A stretch of DNA of 64,000 nt from Hyperoplus lanceolatus. Lineage: Eukaryota > Chordata > Actinopteri > Uranoscopiformes > Ammodytidae. Positions within the stretch are counted from its first letter, which is position 1. Every line of letters starts with the position of its first letter. Positions 1 to 10,562 of the stretch are shown here, in pieces. The stretch is taken from positions 19,542,501 to 19,606,500 of the forward strand of contig CM049408.1 in the NCBI GenBank assembly GCA_026929865.2. Direction: 5' to 3'. Below the pieces are notes generated by a model that worked only from the letters and a program-made list of their open reading frames with translations, was not told the origin of the DNA and made no database searches. Made by a program: the position numbers and the translations under genes.

Positions 1-357
1 TTGCATTTTCCTTTCTTTCTTTGATGGTTCAGCCCCGTTATCAGTCATTATGACGACAAATAACTGTCTCAAACAAGGCTCCCGCTCCCCTTCCCTCACC
101 TGGAGGGATAGGCTTCTCAATTCACGTTCCTGCGCCACACTGAAATCTGTGACCAATACGGATATGTGACCATAGAGCATGCACGCGTGAACCGAAAATC
201 GGACTGGGTGTACGACCAGATCAAATGCAGTAATAAAAACTATATAAAAACGTCTTTCTTTGCACTGATGGTCTCGTTTGCTGTTAAAGGTAATTTATGA
301 TTATGAGAGGAAACGTGAGGCTGTTTAAAAGATATTTAAATGTTACTCGTAGCCGCT
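1..357. mobile_element. TTAA-flanked DNA transposon, right part only
   Basis: This stretch is nearly identical to the right-hand part of the complete element at 42249-43130. It ends with the same terminal sequence (ATGTTACTCGTAGCCGCT), followed by TTAA at 358-361. The left part lies outside the window. No coding sequence is seen. TTAA targets are typical of the piggyBac and Kolobok superfamilies; I cannot tell which this is. It abuts a gag-like pseudogene, so it probably inserted into that older retroelement. Confidence 0.75.
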
Positions 358-361
358 TTAA

Positions 362-1448
362 TGGTTTTCCAATGTTTGCCATTTCAAAATGAATATCCTG
401 GCTGTCCTGTGTTGCATACCAAAATGCATTGTGTTGCTTTAATGGTTGTTGCTTTGGATGCAGGAATGGTTGTTGCATACGTGGTGGTTGTTGCGAGTCC
501 ACAAGGGTGGGAAGATATTTGTGAGCTTGTGGGTTCAGAGTGGTGAATGTTTCCTTTAACCTTGTTCCCTTTTCAAAGTAAGATTCCATTGCATTTGATC
601 TTGCGTTGGAGCGAGCTTGGTGGCTGCAAGCTGACAGTACTGCTATTTTAGCAGCAGTAGCGGCCATTTCTGTGTTGAGCTCCAGCCTTTCCTGTCTCCT
701 CCTTAGCTCCTCTGTTTTCTCCTCCAGAGCCTTGGATGCGAGGAACATTTGCTCTTCCAGGTCGTGTTTATCATGTAATGCTGCGGCGCGAGTTTCGAGT
801 GCAGCTCTATCTGCCTTGGCCTGAATGCGTGCTGATGCAGTAGATGATGCATTGCTTCTCGAGCTGGCATGACTTTGCTGGCTTGATTGTTTTTTTAGAG
901 ACATTTGTTTGAACATTGGAAATGCTGTCATTGGGTTCCACCTCACTCTCATAATCCTCATTTGCCACGGATTTGGGAATGTCTGCATTTGCCAAACACC
1001 TGACCACTGTTTCCACAAATTCATTTACACTCGGCAACTTTGCTTTGAACCATATTTCATGTTTTTCCTTTTCATGAGGGGGTAGGAGTTTTAACAGATA
1101 TGCATGTGTTTCCTTTGCCTCATTGCACAGAGTTGTGTATTTTTCAAAAGTACACTTCACTTCTGTTTCAAATTATCTGTCATCCATTAACCCTTGAATT
1201 GTTGTTTTGAGATGAGATGCTTTGTTGAGTTTGGACTTTCTTGTTTTTTGCAGTGTGTCCAGTTTATTCAACCATGCTTTTTGTGTTATTTTGATGGCAC
1301 GTTTAATGACAGATTGCGTTTCAATTTCACCGCTGGCCACGCCCCCACTGGGCTGCGTGTCAGCAGTGGTGAACTCATCACCATCGTTACCCTCATTTTG
1401 CAACCTTGTTTCAGAATCCATAGTAAACCAATCAAAAATACTTTGCAT
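362..1448 (-). pseudogene. Broken retroelement gag-like gene (BEL/Pao type suspected)
   Basis: Read on the minus strand, an acidic N-terminus starting near 1421 (MDSETRLQ...) is followed by a helical, charged region with the stretch FEKYTTLCNEAKETH and then KEKHEIWFKAK. A Ser/Ala-rich hinge comes next, then a long charged coiled coil (EEQMFLASKALEEKTEELRR). That order resembles the N-terminal gag portion of fish BEL/Pao-like retrotransposon polyproteins; this is from memory of the family, not a search. The reading frame is broken twice: an in-frame TAA at 1173-1175, and a one-base slip at the seven-T run at 890-896, where the frame must change for the protein to continue. The left end is cut off by a TTAA transposon at 357/358. 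No protease, RT or integrase is present. It is almost certainly dead. Confidence 0.5.
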
Positions 1449-2062
1449 ACACCTTTACACTTAGATAGACCACCCACAGATTGTTTATATACCAGTTCGA
1501 ACCAATGCATTGGAATTTCAGTCAAATGTGTGCACACAATATCTAAATGGCCATGTTGGTTGCTACACACACCCCTCCGGTCCGGTCGATATACACTGTG
1601 TCGCGGTGGTAGTCCGTGGTTCAGGCTCGGTTCGTAGTTCTTGCTGCTCGACCAGTAGAAGCTGTCGTATAATCCAAACGGTCCAATTGAATGAAAAGAA
1701 ATCCCGTGATGGTGTCCGCGCTGGCGAAATCCAACGACGGCTTCCTCGATCAGCTGTTCAATGGCGAGAACTCTTGTCGTACGCGTGATGTGGTGCCCAT
1801 AATAAATGTCTGATACATATTTCTGGTTTGAGTGCTGTGACCCATTTATTTCATCAATTGGTCCAGAGCAAACAAATAAGGCGACACGCTGCCACGGTAC
1901 AAACGGTTTGCTTTTCCTCAAAACACACACACCTGGCCGTGCCCGGTGATTAGCTATAGCCTATGCCTTTACTTGAGCCCAAAGCTCTACCCATTGGTCA
2001 CACACAAAACTAGCCTACATATCACAAAATAAAACAAACAAAAGAGTGGCATAATGGCTCCA
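1449..2062. other. Unclassified region upstream of the gag-like pseudogene
   Basis: No gene recognised. Long open stretches exist on the minus strand here, but their translation has no recognisable domain. The region may be the leader or LTR-proximal part of the same retroelement, since it lies 5' of the gag-like sequence on that strand. I could not find LTR ends. Confidence 0.3.

Positions 2063-2125
<63 letters not shown>
2063..2125. repeat. (GATA)n microsatellite
   Basis: About 15 uninterrupted GATA units. Confidence 0.95.
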
Positions 2126-2329
2126 TTTCACTGACCTTTTGGCTGTCTGCTGCCGTGATAATAGCTTGTCAAACTATTTTGCTGTGCTGCCTTTATCATC
2201 TCTCTTTCTCAATCTCTGTCGCTTCTTCAAAGGTATGTGCATTGCATAATTTACCAAACCCACAACTTGCTAGCAGCCGGGAATTTCCAGAAAAAACATT
2301 ACCATGAGGGTAAGTGTAGCAATATACCT

Positions 2330-2660
2330 ACTGGCATTGCAACTAAACACAAAAGAATGAATGCGTATTACCCGGTCAAAGATGTCACAAGACCAAAATC
2401 AGACTTTAAAAAAAAAAGAAGAAAATACTTTCATGATTTTAAGGTTTACTAGGATGAGGAAAAGTCCACTCAAGTGAAGAGGTAGGCTACTTACAAATAC
2501 ATACTGTAAATGGCAAGCTTTGACATGTACATCTGTTGTGAGGTTCCCATAAACCTTTATAAAACAGTGACAGATTTAAATGTTTCTTATTCGGAATCAT
2601 CAGTTGAGGCAAGCCTTCAGTAACGCATCTTGACCACACAGTGGAGGAAGAGGCTAACAA
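2330..2660. repeat. Segmental repeat block A (homologous to B at 22.5 kb and C at 31.7 kb)
   Basis: A diverged but clearly related block occurs three times in the window. Shared landmarks include agaccanaaatcagact, then gaagaaaatact, an ATGAGgaaaagtCTACTC-like segment, and a CCACACAGtGGAGgaAGAGGCT segment. Copies A and B lie about 5 kb downstream of ptafr copies 1 and 2 respectively, so they are probably traces of the duplicated segment and not a mobile repeat. No coding potential is seen. Confidence 0.6.
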
Positions 2661-3570
2661 ACATCAAAGGAATATTCCCGTTTCACATGCCAGTAAAGCC
2701 CCATTTAACTGAATTACAGAGAAGTTTGCGGTGGTTTATTGTGTGTCAACAAGATTTCAATTGATGTTGCTGTAGCTTATCTCTTCCATGGAATTATTAA
2801 GCGATGTGACGAATTTATTAGCCTATACCCACCCAATTTCACCACAAGCCTTCACTGGTACAGGTACAAACTCAAAAAATGTAATTACAGGTAAACATGT
2901 GTCCACTTCCTGGCATTGTCACGCTGGTGCTAGGATGGCACTGGTGAATCACACCATTCTGTCGAGGAAATAAAACTTTTTTTTTTGTTATGGAAACCTG
3001 GCAGAGAAATATGTGAAATTTCTCCCTAATTAATTGAGCGTTGCCAGAAGGAATAAAGTTGTATTTAATTGATTGGAATTTCAGGCTCTGTAGGGAATTT
3101 GTTGCTGGGTCCAGAAGTATTTTTTTTTGTCTGTAGTTTCGCCCCAGTTCTTGTATGCTATGCAAATTACTAAAATTGGACAAACACAAAATAGCTCCTT
3201 TTCAAAAGAATTTAGTAGGCTATCATCCTCAATTCTTGACCGATCCAGATATATCCAGATATATTAGTGTGTGAATCACCCAATACGTATGTACTGTATT
3301 TATTTTTTTGATTTAATCTAATCTAATTAAATTTGAATGTGGTAAAACCCACAGACATGTTGTTCTACAACATAACTGGCTGAAAATGTCACCATCAAAC
3401 AATAATAGACAGACTCTTCATTCTCTGTGCTGGATCTGAATTAAAACATGTTGGATAATTTTAAGTGTATCTTACATCACATTTACAGTTGACTTTTTAG
3501 ATGTCTCCTTGTTTGATTATATGTAAGAAACTAAATACAGCAAATTAAACACACAAACAAAATGTTAATT
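2661..3570. other. Non-coding flank downstream of ptafr copy 1
   Basis: AT-rich, with no ORF of note, no splice-like exon and no transposon ends found. Confidence 0.5.
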
Positions 3571-3578
3571 ACAAAAGC

Positions 3579-3584
3579 TTTATT
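3579..3584 (-). terminator. Candidate polyadenylation signal of ptafr copy 1
   Basis: AATAAA on the minus strand. The sequence just upstream on that strand (about 3600-4560) aligns with the 3' UTR of ptafr copy 2 at 27210-27610. Shared pieces include aaagctgttcca, cagatagctgaat and cagtgaatcatggnattttc. It is therefore the ancestral end of the transcript. With the inserted transposon, the 3' UTR would be about 3.8 kb. Confidence 0.55.
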
Positions 3585-4638
3585 TACTTCAAATATTTGT
3601 GTGCAATACAAAATATTAAAAAAGCTGTTCCATTGAATAAAATAAATTATCAAATCTATTTAGCAAAAGATGGTTAGCTCACAGTACAGCATATACAAAG
3701 ATGTATACCACATTTACAGCAGATAGCTGAATTATATTAGGCTTTTAACACAGTGAATCATGGAATTTTCCACTTTGAGACATGTCACAATACTTGACAA
3801 AACAGATAAGCAGGGGGAAATGATTACTTAATTGATGGTACATAAAACTCTCATTCAACTTATGACCTATTTTACTGATATGTCAGGCACAGCAAGTAAG
3901 CCAACTGTCTGTGTAATCTATTAAGAACTCTCAACACCCCAAAATGTATATGTGTACTATTCTTGTCTTTTTTACTTTGTCTCTACTTTGGACACAGCAC
4001 CTGCATGAGGATTTAAATAATGTGTTTGGTGTCTCATCTGAAACTGATGGAAACTGATGAAGTCTCCTACAGAATTTCAGCATCATAATGTTTTGTTGAT
4101 GTATTTCTGCCTGCCAAACCTCTGCTTTCCTGCTTAAACTTCACACAGGAAGAACAGAAGGAGTGGTGTTATTCATAGCACAGCTCATGTATGTGCAAAC
4201 AAACTGCCAAGAAAATGTTTATAGGCCACAATGAATCTTCTTAAGAGACTCTTCTCTTTAAAGCCCCTGTTAACCCAAATCCACAAAATCGTTCTCACTA
4301 TGTAATTTAGGGAGTTCGCTGCATGATAGTTAGCATCTGACAAGAATTAGCTATATCAATCCAAATAAAAAACTTCAACTTTACAGAATTTCAGTTTAAA
4401 TGAGGCAGGCTATTCTCTGGTTCTTATCAAACTGTCTAGACAGTAAAAAAAAATTTAAACTACATTTTAAAATATTTATAAACATTTGATATTTTTACTA
4501 TTTTAGACCAGGTTTCCAGAGGCTTTTAGAGAGGTTGTGGAACCGCCAACACTATAGCACACGACATAGAGCCAGACAGAGTTGTACAAAAAAAACTTAA
4601 AGGCCTACTTCACCGGTTGGAATATGAAGGTGTATTAA

Positions 4639-7085
4639 AGGGGACATATTATGAAAAACCAAACATTGCCGGTGTTTGGGCATACTGTTTAGGTTATTGG
4701 CGTCCCTACCAGCACACACAAGCTTCAAAAAGACAAATATGTCAGTTTCTTCTGGGACACTTATTTCGAAAAAGGGGGGATTTGAAGGTTTCTTCCAAAA
4801 AACACCGACTGATGACGAAATCGGTCGGTTTTCATTATCATAAATACTCCCACGGGAAAGCTCACCAGAAACTCGGCAGTTGATTGGCAAATCAAGACGC
4901 CCCGTTGGTAACCACACACACCTGGCTGAGCCTCCACTCGCTCATGCAACAACAGAGGAGAAGCGAGCTGCAGTGTGAGCTCAACATCAAGCTACCATCA
5001 CACCCCAGCCTCGAAGCACACTAGGGCTGAATGGATTTACTTCATTTTTTGTTAGGCTATCTCCAGCAAAGGTTTGCAATCTGTTAGTGTGATCAAAGCC
5101 TTTTTACTGGAGTGTGGAGGAGACTGTGCCAGGAAGACTGAGAGACACCATCCGTCCGAAATGTAAGTAGTCCTATTTTAAAAATAATTATGTCCGTTTG
5201 TTAGTTCAATGTCTGTAATGTGCTTTATTTTATCCCTCCTATAATAACCAACACCGACTGAAATGAGAGAATGCGGGGTTTAGTCGTTAGCATTAGCGCC
5301 CGCTAGCTTTACCGTTAGCTTTATGCTAACGGTTAGAGCTGTGAGTCTTTTGCAGTGACTGTTATGTGGCTCTTTTGTGAGCTCACGTTAGTCCTGCCGT
5401 GACAGCCCCTGAGTGAAAAACAGACGGTGAAACTGTAGGGTGTGTTGGAAACTGAAGAGTATTTTTTTTAATAGCTTCATCTTGCTACCTGCTAGCTGTC
5501 TGATTGTATAGCTCAAGTACACACCGCAATAAGTCTGCGGACAGTGTGTAGTTAGGGTGACCAGATCCCAATTCACCAGATGTGGGACAAAGTGCCGTTT
5601 TTTTAAAGCAAAATAAACCTGTAGTACAAGCAGCAGTAGGCCTATTACATGATCTCCAGTGTAATGTACACATCGACAGGAATACTGTAAGTTGTCTCTG
5701 CTGGTGTTTGTTTCCTGTCCATTATATTTCAAAAAGCACACCACTCAGAACTTGTTGCTTATCGTGCCAGGGCTATACTGAATTTGTTGTAGCTTTGCCA
5801 TAACAGATGTATGATGTAGGCCTATACATGTCAGCTAGGTTACATGATGTAATATTGATGTGCCATGTTTTACAGGTGTCTGAGTGACCTGATGGAGCCG
5901 GACGGAGCCACCAAGACCGTCACACTATCCGTTCCTTCAGAGGAGGATGTGTTCACTGGGTGGGACAGATGGTCTTCTTCAGGGCCCAACAACAACTGGA
6001 CAGTTACATAAAAGTTATGGCTTTGATTCTGTTTGATATGTACACTTCATATTTTCATTCCACTGGCTATGAATAAACTGCTTTATTTTTAAGGATGTTT
6101 TTGGTCTTTTTAAAATGTAATGATACTGTTTTATCAGAGAAAATCTTCAGCGAGATGAAAGTGTGAGTTTCAAGTAATCCTTTACTACAGGTAGCAAACA
6201 GTGACAGTAAGCAACACAATACATTTTTTAACAGTAACTTTATTATGAATGAGTGATCACAATACAAATTATACATTATCTACTAGATATTGAAATGTTG
6301 TCAGATAATTTGCAGCTCTGACAAACCTAAAGCATAATTATTTCAACCATACATTTTACAAAAGATAATGCCTTTCCAGTGAATCTTGACATGATTCAGG
6401 ATACATTCTTTTCCATTATGGTTACTGTACATTTTTACATGTCAACTCAGTATCGGTTCACAACCAAAGCTTTTTCACTCCACTGGGCTGTAGATCATAA
6501 AACGTAAAACAGGGTGTATGTTACCAGCTTAGAGAGTTTATCCATAAATACTAAGCTCAAATTATGTTATTGACTGACATAATTAAACAGTATTTACCTG
6601 AGGATAATGTCAGGGAAATCAGAAATATTGATGCCATTTTCACAGTTTTCAGCTCAGACTCCTGTCTGAACAGGTTCAGTTGTACATCTTTTAGTTTAGA
6701 ACTGGTTAGTGTGCCGATATTTGTGGTATAAATGAAGCTAAACATGTTTACATTGGTCTCCATGCTGCATTGGCCAAAAGTAAACAAAACTGACAGCTGG
6801 GCGTGTGCCATGCCCATGTCGGTAGGTATAGAGTAAATTAGCAGGGCGGTGCATGCACGCCCATGTAGATCTGACCAGTCAGAGCAGACTAGTATTTTGC
6901 GAAGGGGGGTAAGCTGTCAAAACCTACCTTTTGAGATAGAGGGCAGAGAAGGCTGGAAAAGGCGATGAAGAAATGGGAAATGGTAGAAAACTATTGGGTT
7001 TTTTGAACAATAAACCATGAAAACCTTTTCTAGTAGACCTTGGAAATACACCTTTAAAACCAAGATTTTGCATAATATGTCCCCT
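4639..7085. mobile_element. 2.45-kb TTAA-flanked DNA transposon in ptafr-1 3' UTR
   Basis: The left end is AGGGGACATATTATG and the right end is its exact reverse complement, giving 15-bp inverted repeats. TTAA flanks both sides (4635-4638 and 7086-7089). This target is used by the piggyBac and Kolobok superfamilies; without a transposase I cannot choose. The element separates the 3' UTR homology (3.6-4.56 kb) from the ptafr-1 coding exon. It contains no intact transposase, so it is a non-autonomous derivative. It does contain an exon-like pair on the plus strand (about 4960-5162 and 5876-6077). Confidence 0.85.
5876..6077 (+). other. Exon-like module inside the TTAA element, with stop codon and polyA signal
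   Basis: An acceptor (gttttacag) ends at 5875 and a clean donor (gtaagt) sits at 5163 upstream. Joining 5162 to 5876 creates an ATG across the junction and opens about 45 codons, including MEPDGATKTVTLSVPSEED and ending WTVT before TAA at 6009-6011. AATAAA follows at 6072-6077. No domain is recognised. It could be the tail of the parent element's protein, retained after internal deletion, or a captured host exon. Confidence 0.4.
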
Positions 7086-7421
7086 TTAAACTCGGAGATC
7101 CTATTTAGTATAAATGTGCAAAAAAAAATTAATCGGATCATCTTAGCCTGAGAAAAGGCAGAAAGAGTGTTTTATGGTCTCACTGTCTAACCCTACAGTT
7201 TCCTTCTTGTGACGTCACAGTAAGGGTTAGGATTAACAGGACAGCTGGGCTAAGGGAAGACTGAGGGAAGAAAAACCTCATTCATTATATTATAATAGTT
7301 ATTTTATAATGATAGAACGCTGGTTCCGTATGGGTGAAGTATTCCTTTAATGTAATGTTCTGTAAGTAGTATGAAAGTTATAGATATCTTCATTTTAATC
7401 AATATAATAGATATGTTTGAA

Positions 7422-8546
7422 TCAATCCATTTGGTTTTGTTGCTGCTCGCTCTGGAGGCTCTGGCTGTGATTCCTACAATTAATGGAGCACCAGTCTCCC
7501 TTTCTTAGGTTTTTAAAGTGGCCAATGATGACCCTTCTAAACTTCCTTGTAGCGAAACAATAGACTACAGGATCCAAAATACAGTTGAGGCCCATAAGAA
7601 GCAAGGTGATCTGATGTGCATCATTGAGTGCTTGACGAGTCTGCTGGTCCCACTCTACGTGGCCCCAGCCCTGTTCGATTTGCAACACCGCCAATGTCCA
7701 GGGGCCTTGAATTACATGGTGGGGCAGGAAACACAGAGCAAACACTCCTACAACTGCCCACAACATTTCCAGAGCCTTCCGTTTTACACCCCTGGGGCTT
7801 TTAGATATAGTTGTTGCAGACCTATATTCTGACTGAGGAGGACTTTGAGAAAGTAAAGCTCGAGCAATAAGGAAATTACACACCACAACAAGGAAAAAGA
7901 CGATAAAAAACATTCCAATTATTGCAAAATGAGTGACAGCCACTGTCTCCTTCTGAGCATCTGTTTCATTTTGGTACCCCTCAAAACAGAGAATGATCTT
8001 GTTTTTGTCAGTGTTCGTCCCTGGAGATTTCAGAAAAGGAATAGCCATTGACATGGTCAACACCCAGATGACAACGCACACAATGATCCCACGTCGTCTG
8101 TGGTCTGAAGAGGCCGCATCCAGAGGCCGGGTGACTGCCCAGTATCGGTTGATGCTGATGGTTCCGAGGAAGAGGATGGAGCAGTAGGTGTTGATGAAGA
8201 ACAAGGAGCCAGTTAGCCGGCACATGAAGTCTGAATAGGTCCAGTGACCATGGCGAACATAATAGCCAATCCAGAAGGGAAGGGCACACACAAAAAGAAG
8301 ATCAGCGATGGTTAAGTTTGTCATGTAGATGCGGATTTCGACCATGCCCTTGGCTTTCCGGAGGCAATGCAGGATGAACAGCACATAGAGGTTTGCGAAG
8401 AAGCCAAGGATAAAGACAATGGTATAGACAACTGGTAAGACGACATAACGAAACTCTGAGTCCAGGAAGGTTGAGCCATTACTGGCTGAAGAGCCCAGAC
8501 CAGAGGTTTCCCTGAGGCCATATTGTTCTGTAGTTGGTTCCGCCAT
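7422..8546 (-). CDS. ptafr: Platelet-activating factor receptor-like GPCR, copy 1
   Basis: Encodes a 374-residue class A GPCR predicted to sit in the plasma membrane and signal through G proteins to the lipid mediator PAF. Seven hydrophobic segments lie at about 35-59, 74-97, 109-133, 153-173, 205-230, 262-286 and 309-331. PTAFR hallmarks are LDSEFRY before TM1, FFINTYCS in TM3, NRYWAVTRP at the cytoplasmic end of TM3 (NRY replacing DRY), FLPHHV in TM6, NDAHQITL entering TM7, and DPVVYCF in place of NPxxY. Cys109 and Cys187 form the expected TM3-ECL2 pair. Extracellular sequons are NGS at 23 and NET at 193. The start at 8546 is chosen because a splice acceptor (ctcccacag) ends at 8553, six bases before the ATG, and the start matches copy 2. 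The ORF is intact. ICL3 is 8 residues shorter than in copy 2, and the C-terminal tail is unrelated. Another chemoattractant or purinergic-like receptor is possible but less likely. Confidence 0.88.
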   Translation of the reverse strand: MAEPTTEQYGLRETSGLGSSASNGSTFLDSEFRYVVLPVVYTIVFILGFFANLYVLFILHCLRKAKGMVEIRIYMTNLTIADLLFVCALPFWIGYYVRHGHWTYSDFMCRLTGSLFFINTYCSILFLGTISINRYWAVTRPLDAASSDHRRRGIIVCVVIWVLTMSMAIPFLKSPGTNTDKNKIILCFEGYQNETDAQKETVAVTHFAIIGMFFIVFFLVVVCNFLIARALLSQSPPQSEYRSATTISKSPRGVKRKALEMLWAVVGVFALCFLPHHVIQGPWTLAVLQIEQGWGHVEWDQQTRQALNDAHQITLLLMGLNCILDPVVYCFATRKFRRVIIGHFKNLRKGDWCSINCRNHSQSLQSEQQQNQMD

Positions 8547-8552
8547 TTCTAT

Positions 8553-8570
8553 CTGTGGGAGACAAAACAT
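8553..8570 (-). other. Splice acceptor before ptafr-1 coding exon
   Basis: A pyrimidine-rich tract ending in CCCACAG sits on the minus strand, with AG at 8553-8554. The coding exon starts at 8552. Copy 2 has the equivalent acceptor in the same place, which supports a non-coding first exon, as is known for PTAFR genes. Confidence 0.75.
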
Positions 8571-8627
8571 ATCAACATAAGTCCCATCACAACATAAAGC
8601 CTTTGTGTGGTTCTTTTAGACAAGTTA

Positions 8628-9190
8628 CTCAGTAACCAGTTTATTGGGTACACCTAACTTAAACTAATGCCGTAAATACAACTGTCCTAACAAATCCTAC
8701 CTTTATGAGGGGGTTTATAGTTTTTGTTGAAACTGTTTCAATAAGATGTTGATTCAACTGTGTTATCTTTTCGGAGACTGCAGTGCGTAGGGTTTTTGAA
8801 TTGTATTTTATTTTATTCTTAAACTGAACAGTTTAATCTTGTGTAAACGGGACTGTTCCTTTATTTTATTTCTGCATCTTCTAATGTATAAATTAATTAC
8901 CAAAAGTCAAATAGTTGCTATTTGACTTTTGATTGATGCGTTTAAAGATACCACAGTCTGTCTTTTTTGGTATAAACCAGCTCCACAGTAAAACAGGCCA
9001 CATTTGATCTGCCTGCTTTTTATATGTCATATCTATAAAAGTAAACAAAGACTTCCTCTCATAGTCTCATGGGTATGCTTTTAATGTCAAGACGGATCTG
9101 CGGAATCATTTATTCCAAATATATCAAAATGACCATACTTGGATAGATATATTTAGTATAGAAGAACTAGATAGATATATAGATAGATAG
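8628..9190. other. Intron/upstream DNA of ptafr copy 1
   Basis: Part aligns with the intron of copy 2; gatgttgattcaactgtgt at about 8742 matches about 30733. The 8628-8790 part resembles a dispersed teleost repeat (tttattgggtacacct...). A GATA-like tract at about 9150-9190 is the insertion site of the LTR element. A 14-bp perfect hairpin lies at 8901-8931. No coding sequence is seen. Confidence 0.5.
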
Positions 9191-9835
9191 TGCAGTAGAT
9201 TTTCTTGGTCCTTTACTCAGAAAAACGGCGTTGGTAGTTGGTTGATGGAAGAAGACACAGTTGAATGCAGATGAGGAGGTCTTCAGGAACAATTCTTTTA
9301 TTTACAACAAAACTCATCCTGCAGTCAAAACGAAGCCAATAAAAAGTTAAAGTGTTTGTAGCCAAAAACTAATAGAGGTACATGCATAAACCCAAAAGCT
9401 ATGAAAAGTTCCTGTATACTAAAAGACCCGCCTTTTTCCAGAATTGTGGCTGCTTTTAACCCTAACCAGCTCCACCCTAATGGTCAGAGGGCAACCTCTG
9501 GCCCCCAGAGGACATCCTGAGTTTAGTCATCACCTAGAGTCGATATGTCACGTTGGCCAAGAAGTCTGATTCAGTATCTTTTAAGACAATGCTGATGATG
9601 ATGGCCAGGGTCAATAAACTACTGTTAACTCTTAGCCAGACTGTCTTTGATTATCTCACAAGACAGTCAACTTTGTGTGAAATTTGAATGATCTACAGGT
9701 CAGCCTTGAGGGTTTCCTCACTCAGGCAGCTGACATCCCTGACTTTGTCCCCTGCCAGAGGAGGCTAACTGTCTTTGTCTCCTCTGTAGCAACACTACAG
9801 TAATCTTAGAATGTGTCATAACAAAATACACTACA
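9191..9835 (-). repeat. 3' LTR
   Basis: 645 bp, terminal TG...CA on the minus strand. It contains AATAAA (minus) in the segment near 9297-9303, consistent with an R/U5 polyadenylation signal. It differs from the other LTR by a 7-bp indel near 9260 and few substitutions (for example 9508). Confidence 0.85.
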
Positions 9836-9845
9836 TTCCCCCCTT
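9836..9845 (-). other. Polypurine tract
   Basis: AAGGGGGGAA on the minus strand, directly abutting the 3' LTR. This is the expected plus-strand priming site for reverse transcription. Confidence 0.75.
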
Positions 9846-10562
9846 GTGACATAATATGTCACAACAGAAAGATACAAAAACACATTTTAATGATTGGCAT
9901 TCGTTCAAATCCACTGCAGTTAGCTGTTGTTGTTTCAGAAAAGTCCTCCTCAGAAATCCTACTTTTTAATAATTTTAGAGTCCTATTTTGAGCTTCAAGT
10001 TTGGGGATCAATGTATTAACTATTTCCTATTTTACTCTATATCACATTACTTTAAACTTACTTTATACTAGGAAAGCTGATTGTTTACTGTTATTAAAGA
10101 TCAAATTCGGCTACTCTTAGCCTCTCCTGCAAGACTAATCAGGTACACCCCTTTCAAAAATCAGGAAAGTGAGACTAAAAAATGTTTGCTTATGGCCTTT
10201 TTAAGCGTGGCTGTTGTCTTGCAAGTTTAGCTGTTATCTCCTAGGTCAAAAATTGTCTTGTCTAAAAGACAACAAAAAGACAAAGGAGACCGTTCATAAT
10301 TCAACTTCAAGAGTCCTCACCGTCAAGCCAATTAAGGTGGGGAAACTCCTTTTAAAATTAACAATTATCATTATCCATTATTCTGAGATTAAATGACCAT
10401 GTTCCAATCAGCCATTAGATTCTAAACCTATTTTAAAGTATTATCAAAAAAATACCTGTACTAAAAGTAAGCCAGATTAACCTATCAGTTTTTAAGGTTG
10501 TTGCTGAGTATATTTGCATACATCACAGAGTTACAATACATTCATAACATCAATATCACAGG

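Noticed and set aside
1286-1930. 214-codon minus-strand open frame
   Set aside because: No recognisable domain or composition. It overlaps the better supported gag-like frame at its 3' end and could be leader sequence.
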